From CAJWKT01 sp964465375 (GTDB taxonomy: Bacteria > Pseudomonadota > Gammaproteobacteria > Steroidobacterales > Rariloculaceae): DNA of 30,668 bases. Below are positions 25,602 to 30,668 of the stretch, piece by piece. Every line of letters begins with the position of its first letter. Position 1 is the first letter of the stretch. The stretch spans positions 1 through 30,668 of the forward strand of contig CAYXIJ010000025.1 in NCBI GenBank assembly GCA_964465375.1, in the 5' to 3' direction. The translations under genes and the position numbers were made by a program. Below the pieces are notes generated by a model. That model searched no databases. It was not told where the DNA came from and saw only the letters and a program-made list of their open reading frames with translations.

Positions 25602-26004
25602 TGAAGTGACCTCCATAGAATTTCAGTGCATTTTACAATACGTTACAACAGTGTAGGCTAAGGAGCGACGAATACAAGAAGTGAAAGTGTAGCGCGAGGG
25701 CAAAAATGCGCCGATCTTGAGATTCCTAACCGCAATTTCCTGTTTACTCGGGCTCCTATCGTTTCAATAATGACATCGAGCTTGAATTAAAACTGAGATT
25801 GTTTTTGACTGAGAGACCGCGTACTTTTCGCGGCGAACAACAAAACCCTTTGCTTAAAATCAAAAAGCGTAGTGGAGCAAAGAGCGACAGCTGATTAAAA
25901 TTCCCGTGTTTGGTCAGTAAGGCGCTATCAACACTCTAAAAGATGCCACTCATGGTATCCTTTCCCTAAGTGATTTTCTGAATTTCTCTAATACGGGAGC
26001 CAAA
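25602..26004. other. 403-base divergent intergenic region
   Basis: The region separates the DUF6152 operon (minus) from the deiodinase-like gene (plus), so it should hold promoters for both. I see only short ATG frames of fewer than ten codons and no tRNA or terminator. TAAAAT, read on the minus strand near 25635, could be a -10 box. A small dyad CCGCG/CGCGG at about 25817-25833 has no obvious partner signals. Confidence 0.5.
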
Positions 26005-27252
26005 ATGGTGAGTAACTTTTGGTATATCACTCTAGGATTGGCATTGATTCCAGTTGTCGGCTCCGCCCAAACAGTGGCGGAGACCGCGAAAGATGGCGTG
26101 ACGGCACCACCGGTCGTCATGGTAGGCGGAAAACCCTTTTCCTATGGACCCGTTCGCGCGCTACAGAACACCGGAATCAAGATAGGTGATGCGCCATTCA
26201 ATGGGCAGATAATCTACACTGAAAGTGGCCAGGCTGTGGACATTGGGGAGCTGATTGCGAGTAGCGAATACACAGTCCTAACTGGCGCCTGCTTGACCTG
26301 TGGAGCCTTTATTAATAGCTTCGCGGGCATCGAAGCACTAGAACGTGATTACAGCGACAAAGGCATCCAATTTCTATACCTGTACCGCATACTGTCCCAT
26401 CCAGAGCGCAACGATTACATACAACCGTTCACGATCGAGGAACGGTTGATGCATGTAGCGGAAGCGAAAAATCTGTTACGCGTAAAGATACCGTTCATCG
26501 CGGATAATATGGACAATTCAATTAGGCTGACCTGGGGGAACATTCCAAATCCTGCCTTCATCCTAGACAGCGAAGGCCGCGTGGTTTATATGGCTGCCTG
26601 GGCTGACCCAGAACTTGTTCGTCCTGAACTGGTTAATCTCGTCGGGCCCGTCAATAAGCCAACCACCGTTGCTGATTTGGATATAAAAAAAGATTACAAG
26701 TTCAATCTCGAACCTGGTGATGTCACGGTTCCGCTGATTGTTACGCCAGATACCATGTATCCGTTAAAACTCACACCGCAACCGAGCGACCATCCATTTT
26801 TTGCCAAACTACGCGCCGAAGTAGAGCCCCAGGTACTGGAGGGGCAGCCCGGCAAACTGTATTTAGGCTTTCGCATGGATGCTATGTATCCGGTAGGTTG
26901 GAATAATTTGGCTGAACCGGTCGAGGTGAGAGTGGATACATCAGCCGGAGTGACTGTGACACCCAATCTGGTGTATGGCCCAGACCCAAATGTCGTTAAG
27001 GATAAGTCGCCACGTGAGTTTCTCTTGGACATAGCGCCCGGGCAAGATCACAACAAATCATTTTCAGTCACAATAAACTACTACGCCTGTGACGATGCTG
27101 ATGTCTGGTGTATCCCGATCAACCAACAATACTTTGTGCAACTTGAATTCAACCCGACTGGCGGCAAAGTCGAGCAACGCTTCTGGAAAGCGCAGCGGCA
27201 AAAGACCAACCCCAACTTCAACCTGGAAGAATTTACAAGCGATGGCAGTTAA
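26005..27252 (+). CDS. Periplasmic deiodinase-fold thioredoxin protein fused to a DsbD-alpha-like domain
   Basis: 415 residues. The signal peptide is about 1-21 (cleavage after GSA). Residues about 60-215 resemble iodothyronine deiodinases: 'SGQAVDIGEL' (74-83), 'TGACLTCGAF' (93-102) where C96 and C99 replace the C-x-Sec motif, 'YLYRILSHPERNDY' (125-138) parallel to the deiodinase 'YIEEAH..DGW', and 'PNPAFILDSEGRVVYMA' (181-197). Residues about 240-395 form a beta-rich domain ending with a cysteine pair C362/C369 in 'YYACDDADVWCIP', recalling the N-terminal domain of DsbD. I infer a periplasmic thiol-redox or reductive role, with internal electron passage between the cysteine pairs; the substrate is unknown. 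GGGAG lies 6 bases before the ATG. The desaturase-family gene follows by 70 bases. Confidence 0.7.
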   Translation: MVSNFWYITLGLALIPVVGSAQTVAETAKDGVTAPPVVMVGGKPFSYGPVRALQNTGIKIGDAPFNGQIIYTESGQAVDIGELIASSEYTVLTGACLTCGAFINSFAGIEALERDYSDKGIQFLYLYRILSHPERNDYIQPFTIEERLMHVAEAKNLLRVKIPFIADNMDNSIRLTWGNIPNPAFILDSEGRVVYMAAWADPELVRPELVNLVGPVNKPTTVADLDIKKDYKFNLEPGDVTVPLIVTPDTMYPLKLTPQPSDHPFFAKLRAEVEPQVLEGQPGKLYLGFRMDAMYPVGWNNLAEPVEVRVDTSAGVTVTPNLVYGPDPNVVKDKSPREFLLDIAPGQDHNKSFSVTINYYACDDADVWCIPINQQYFVQLEFNPTGGKVEQRFWKAQRQKTNPNFNLEEFTSDGS

Positions 27253-27322
27253 CAGTGCCGCAAAATAACACCAACTCCAAAACTGTGTGATTATGTTCAT
27301 GGACTAACAGGGATATCTTCTT

Positions 27323-28342
27323 GTGATAGACATTTGGCCTTTGAATATTTTTATCGATGGAATAACCCGTCCAGCTGCGTATTTCATTAACCCTGCTCAG
27401 CGCCTGTTTATTCCCGCTCTGCTCACATCTCTTTTGATGGCCGCCGGTGCTTATTTCTATTATCAACGAAAAGGTCGATTAGGTGCGGGTGCGTCTATTA
27501 GCAACATGTTGGCATATCTGTTTCCGAAAAGGATATGGACCCACAAATCGAGCGTCGTGGACTATGAAATAATTTTCTTCAACTCCGTACTGTATCTTTT
27601 TCTGATAGCACCTTTTCTGGTCCACTTCGCTTTAATGACTGATTTCGTCAGAACTCTCTGGGTAAGCGGTTTTGGGGAGGCGACACAGAGGAATTTATCT
27701 CACACGAATATTCTTATTATCTATACCTTGGCGATTTTCTTCATTGATGATTTTTTCCGCTTTTTCCAGCATTGGTTATTCCACAAAATACCGGTGATGT
27801 GGGCTTTTCATAAGGTCCACCACGCGGCAGAAGTATTGACACCATTTACGAATTACCGCAGCCATCCCTGCGAGGAATTCATTTTCCACTGCCGTAGAGT
27901 CTTTTCCTATGGCCTGATCACCGGCACATTTCTCTATTTTGTTGGTAACAACCTGTCTCTTCTGGACATTTTTTACGCAAGCACGGCACGGATAGTTTTC
28001 AATCACGTCGGCTCAAATCTTCGCCACAGCCACATTTGGATTTCCTGGGGTACTGTGATGGAACACGTTTTTATTAGCCCTGCTCAGCATCAGATACACC
28101 ATAGTGTTGCACCGGAACACCGCGATAAGAATCTGGGTTCCGCGTTGGCAATATGGGACTGGATGTTCGGTTCGCTTGTGATTGCAACCGAACAAAAAAA
28201 CCTAAATCTTGGAATCGGTGATGATCAAAACAAGCGCTTCAGAAGTTTGTGGGGAGCATTAAGTAGTCCATTTATAGATACTGGGGAAATGATTGTCTCG
28301 TTTCCGCAAACGTTGAAGCGCCTGACATCAGCCCGGCGATAA
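27323..28342 (+). CDS. Sterol desaturase / fatty acid hydroxylase family membrane oxygenase
   Basis: 339 residues with about four to five hydrophobic segments. The histidine clusters of the di-iron membrane hydroxylases are in order: HxxxH (H150/H154), HxxHH (H163/H166/H167), a middle pair around N228-H229 and H235/H237, and HxxHH (H256/H259/H260), followed by 'NLGSALAIWDWMFGSL' typical of the family. Such enzymes use O2 to hydroxylate or desaturate lipids, sterols or carotenoids. The GTG start at 27323 has AGGGA about 10 bases upstream. It lies 70 bases after the deiodinase-like gene, so one transcript is plausible. It converges with the binding-protein gene, stops 4 bases apart. Confidence 0.85.
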   Translation: MIDIWPLNIFIDGITRPAAYFINPAQRLFIPALLTSLLMAAGAYFYYQRKGRLGAGASISNMLAYLFPKRIWTHKSSVVDYEIIFFNSVLYLFLIAPFLVHFALMTDFVRTLWVSGFGEATQRNLSHTNILIIYTLAIFFIDDFFRFFQHWLFHKIPVMWAFHKVHHAAEVLTPFTNYRSHPCEEFIFHCRRVFSYGLITGTFLYFVGNNLSLLDIFYASTARIVFNHVGSNLRHSHIWISWGTVMEHVFISPAQHQIHHSVAPEHRDKNLGSALAIWDWMFGSLVIATEQKNLNLGIGDDQNKRFRSLWGALSSPFIDTGEMIVSFPQTLKRLTSARR

Positions 28343-28346
28343 ACGG

Positions 28347-29405
28347 TCAGTCTGCCTCAAGGGACCTGAGAGCACCCTCGTAATAGGACAGATCAACAAA
28401 ATCATTAAGGTTTGAGAAATCCGCCTGAGGCCGCCCGTGTTGAGTACGCAACGCTAACACCGTAGCCACTCCGCGCATATCAATTGCGGCTTTTGGGGTT
28501 AGTCCGTAGGAGCCCGACGTTAGTTGCTCGATCGTTTTTCTGGCATTAGCCGGCTTCATGAAAGCGTGTTTGACGAGACTACCGACTACCTCATCGCGAC
28601 GATTCTTATCGTAGATAATTTCTGTTGCCTTTATGTATGCCCGTATGAGCGCAGTCAGGGTCCCCCGGTTTGATTCTGCCCAAGCCTTGCTAACGCCAAA
28701 ACTCGAGCCCTGGTAAGGACCTAGACTAACTAGACTGTCATCAAGTCTTTTGAATCCTGCGTCATAGGCCTGATTAATGTAGTTGCCCTCTAGTAATGTT
28801 GCCCGATATTCGCCTGCCTTCAATGCATCGATTCGTTTCGCACTACTTCCCGTTTCTATGAAGTGATAATCCAATTCGCTAAGACCGCCATTCATCAGCA
28901 TTTCTTTTAACACAAACGCCCAACCGGTCGTCAACGCATCTACACCAAGCATCTCGCCTTTAATATCACCGTATCCATTAACATCCTGAGATACAACAAG
29001 GTCGAGTTTCATCGTTGACCCGCCCATAACAATCCTGAGATCAGGCTCCCTGTCCAGAGGGACGGCGCCTTGTCCAGCCTGATATGCAAAGAAATTATCT
29101 ACAGAAGCCTGGGCTATGTCATAGGTTCCCTTAACCAGTTCTGTCATCAGATGGACTGAATTTGGAGTATCACTGACATTAACAGCAAGATTCTCCTCTG
29201 CGAATAATCCCGTATCCTCCGCAACATAAATAGCTGTCGCCATGGAACCGCCGAACAGCACCAGATTTATTTCTTTGGTTTCTGATGCAAAAATACATGA
29301 CTGTGTAACAGTAAGAACAGCCAAGAAAAAAACTGCTTTTTGTAACATCTTTATGGGTGATGTGACCGTAGCAATCATAAATACTCTTGTTTTGGTGTTA
29401 TCCAT
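28347..29405 (-). CDS. NMT1/SsuA-type periplasmic substrate-binding protein, orphan
   Basis: 352 residues. The ATG at 29405 has GGAGGG 6 bases upstream and yields an ~19-residue polar/mixed stretch before the signal helix (about 20-40). The mature part is a two-lobe binding protein: 'ATAIYVAEDTGLFAEENLAV' region near 56-75, 'TYDIAQASVDN' near 94-104 and 'LTALIRAYIKATE' toward the C-terminus are typical of the nitrate/sulfonate/thiamine-precursor family. No permease or ATPase gene is next to it, so it must pair with remote ABC components or serve another role. Substrate unknown. A later ATG at 29348 would remove the extension but lacks a ribosome site. Confidence 0.78.
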   Translation of the reverse strand: MDNTKTRVFMIATVTSPIKMLQKAVFFLAVLTVTQSCIFASETKEINLVLFGGSMATAIYVAEDTGLFAEENLAVNVSDTPNSVHLMTELVKGTYDIAQASVDNFFAYQAGQGAVPLDREPDLRIVMGGSTMKLDLVVSQDVNGYGDIKGEMLGVDALTTGWAFVLKEMLMNGGLSELDYHFIETGSSAKRIDALKAGEYRATLLEGNYINQAYDAGFKRLDDSLVSLGPYQGSSFGVSKAWAESNRGTLTALIRAYIKATEIIYDKNRRDEVVGSLVKHAFMKPANARKTIEQLTSGSYGLTPKAAIDMRGVATVLALRTQHGRPQADFSNLNDFVDLSYYEGALRSLEAD

Positions 29406-29769
29406 TCACTGCCCTCCAAAAGACAATGTTACCCTTCTGACTCACTGCGCACGAATTAATCTATATCAATAGATCAAATCCTTGGCAGGCAGATGCTCAA
29501 GGGCAAGATGGATTACAGTGGCAACGCGGTGGTGTATTTTTTCTGCCGCAAAATTAGATTGTAAGCTGTCCGCTTCTAGCCGCTAGCTGATTTTGATTAA
29601 CAGCAACGCTAGTGCAAACGCCATCCACCATAAGGATTCCAGGCTGGCTGCACGAAGTAAAAAAAACGTATATCTGCTACTCTCCGAGGATTCAAGTTCA
29701 TTCATGGGTTCACTTTAGTGCATTTGTTTAACGAGAAATAAAGTTAGCCGCACGAATAGGAGAAAAAGA
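29406..29769. other. 364-base divergent intergenic region
   Basis: This lies between the binding-protein gene (minus) and the B3-like hydrolase gene (plus). Apart from the doubtful 40-codon frame at 29583-29705 I see no gene. Promoters for both flanking genes are expected but no convincing -35/-10 pair was found. A 5-bp dyad CTAGC-C-GCTAG lies near 29575. Confidence 0.5.
29583..29705 (-). CDS. Possible 40-residue single-pass membrane protein
   Basis: An ATG at 29705 opens a frame of 40 codons with a TAG at 29585-29583. The first half is polar (MNELESSESS) and the second hydrophobic (ASLESLWWMAFALALLLI), ending KIS, as expected for a small membrane protein. No good ribosome site precedes it and there is no family resemblance. 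It lies in the 364-base gap between the MBL gene and the binding-protein gene, on the strand of the latter. It may be chance. Confidence 0.25.
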   Translation of the reverse strand: MNELESSESSRYTFFLLRAASLESLWWMAFALALLLIKIS

Positions 29770-30609
29770 ATGAGGCAGCTGTTATGTTTACTAGCGATCA
29801 CACTGGTTCCATCCGCGGTTTTGGCTCAGCCTACCCGTCCCAACTGGAACGAGCCGTTTCCGGCTCATCAGATTATCGATAACGTCTACTTTGTAGGTAC
29901 AGTGCTGCTCGGTAGTTTTCTAATTACGACGCCTGCGGGGCATATTCTTATCAATAGCGACTTCGAGTCAACCGTACCCATGATCCGCGAGAACGTCGAG
30001 TCGCTCGGCTTTAAATTCGAGGACATAACAATCATCTTAGGTAGCCATGCGCACGGTGATCATATGCAAGCCGACGCGTTGGTCAAAGAGCTGACTGGCG
30101 CCCGCGTCATGGTCATGGCCGAAGATGTGCCGGCGTTGCGCAGGATGCGTCCCGGTGACAAGGAGCACCCGATCGACCACATCCTCGAGGATGGTGAACA
30201 AGTCGTACTCGGTGGCACAACGCTGACAGCGCACCTAACGGCGGGGCATACGAAAGGCTGCACGAGCTGGGCAATAGAGGTCGAAGAGAATGGTCAGACT
30301 TATGATGCGCTGATCGTTTGCAGTTATGGGGTCAACCCGCGCTACATTCTCGTCAATAATTCCGATTACCCGGAGATTGCCGACGACTACGTCGCGACGT
30401 TTGCGAAAGCCCGTGAGCTGCCGGTCGATGTGTTCCTAGGTTCGCATGGGTTCTGGTATGGCTTGGCCGAGAAGTACGCACAACTCCAAAATCGCGGCCC
30501 CGGCGATCCGAATCCGTTCGTCGATCGAGCAGGCTATCTAGCGCATGTCGATATGCAGGAACAGAACTTCAAGCAGATGCTAGCGGACCAGAAAGCCAGC
30601 TCACGCTAA
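29770..30609 (+). CDS. Subclass B3-like metallo-beta-lactamase-fold hydrolase
   Basis: 279 residues. A signal peptide is at about 1-19 (VLA before QP). The zinc ligands are complete: H93-A-H95-G-D97-H98, H160 (TAGHTKGCTSW) and H226 (LGSHGFWY). The 'GHT.GCTSW' and late 'GSHG' motifs are those of subclass B3. Members hydrolyse beta-lactams, but many relatives are lactonases or have unknown function, so resistance is not shown. AGGAG lies 7 bases before the ATG. GC content is visibly higher than in nearby genes, which may mean a different origin. Its stop is 4 bases from a convergent tRNA-Lys. Confidence 0.85.
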   Translation: MRQLLCLLAITLVPSAVLAQPTRPNWNEPFPAHQIIDNVYFVGTVLLGSFLITTPAGHILINSDFESTVPMIRENVESLGFKFEDITIILGSHAHGDHMQADALVKELTGARVMVMAEDVPALRRMRPGDKEHPIDHILEDGEQVVLGGTTLTAHLTAGHTKGCTSWAIEVEENGQTYDALIVCSYGVNPRYILVNNSDYPEIADDYVATFAKARELPVDVFLGSHGFWYGLAEKYAQLQNRGPGDPNPFVDRAGYLAHVDMQEQNFKQMLADQKASSR

Positions 30610-30613
30610 AAAA

Positions 30614-30668
30614 TGGTGGGCCGTATAGGAATCGAACCTATAACCAATGGATTAAGAGTCCACTGCTC
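30614..30668 (-). tRNA. tRNA-Lys (CTT), partial at window edge
   Basis: 55 bases of the 3' part. The encoded CCA (TGG at 30614-30616), acceptor 3' strand GGCCC plus discriminator A, T-arm GGTTCGATTCC and anticodon loop GACTCTTAATC give CTT. The 5' acceptor strand and D-arm lie beyond the right edge. Confidence 0.92.

Noticed and set aside
25817..25833. CCGCG/CGCGG hairpin as a terminator
   Set aside because: The stem is only 5 bp, no T-run follows, and it lies in a divergent region where no transcript should end.
26694..27032. 112-codon open frame opposite the deiodinase-like gene
   Set aside because: It lies wholly antisense inside a well-supported gene, without a ribosome site or recognisable domain.

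Overview
The window is a chromosomal segment of a gammaproteobacterium, probably a marine relative of the Pseudomonadales/Cellvibrionales. The main evidence is gene order. The run tig-clpP-clpX-lon-hupB-(tRNA-Val, tRNA-Asp)-ppiD, with fabI convergent to ppiD, and the set mltD / yafS-like methyltransferase / rnhA / dnaQ are neighbourhoods I know from Pseudomonas and enteric bacteria. Base composition is moderate and many starts are non-ATG (TTG for tig, dnaQ, pgi and the MFS gene; GTG for three others). The genus cannot be fixed from sequence reading alone.

Layout. (1) 1-7855, minus strand: a surface-polysaccharide block, read from right to left as a UDP-glucuronate 4-epimerase-like gene, pgi, a WbpE-like sugar aminotransferase, a very large SLBB-repeat export protein and a small secreted protein with a Pro/Thr-rich tail. 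The last is broken by a 58-base run of N. (2) 7953-11340, minus strand: an ArsB/NhaD-type ion transporter, dnaQ, rnhA and a YafS-like methyltransferase. (3) 11538-14021, plus strand: mltD and fabI, 15 bases apart. (4) 14060-22826, minus strand: the proteostasis block tig, clpP, clpX, lon, followed by hupB, two tRNAs and ppiD, with tRNA-Leu upstream of tig. A good sigma-32-type heat-shock promoter precedes lon and a good sigma-70 promoter precedes hupB. (5) 22925-24205: an MFS transporter. (6) 24206-30613: an accessory block of mostly exported or membrane proteins. It holds a DUF6152 gene with a companion lipoprotein, a divergent pair made of a deiodinase-fold thioredoxin protein and a sterol-desaturase-family membrane oxygenase, an orphan NMT1-type binding protein, and a subclass B3-like metallo-beta-lactamase-fold hydrolase. 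It ends against a partial tRNA-Lys at the right edge.

How the genes work together. Block 4 couples nascent-chain folding (trigger factor), ATP-dependent proteolysis (ClpXP, Lon), nucleoid packing (HU) and envelope folding (PpiD). In block 1, Pgi, the epimerase and the aminotransferase could feed sugar phosphates and amino/uronic sugar nucleotides to a polymer exported through the SLBB protein; no glycosyltransferase, polymerase or co-polymerase is inside the window. Block 6 is the least ordinary part. Its most unusual member is a predicted periplasmic protein joining a deiodinase-like thioredoxin fold (CxxC in place of the selenocysteine motif) to a DsbD-alpha-like domain, placed just upstream of a di-iron membrane oxygenase. 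I found no CRISPR array, insertion sequence, integrase or rRNA gene.
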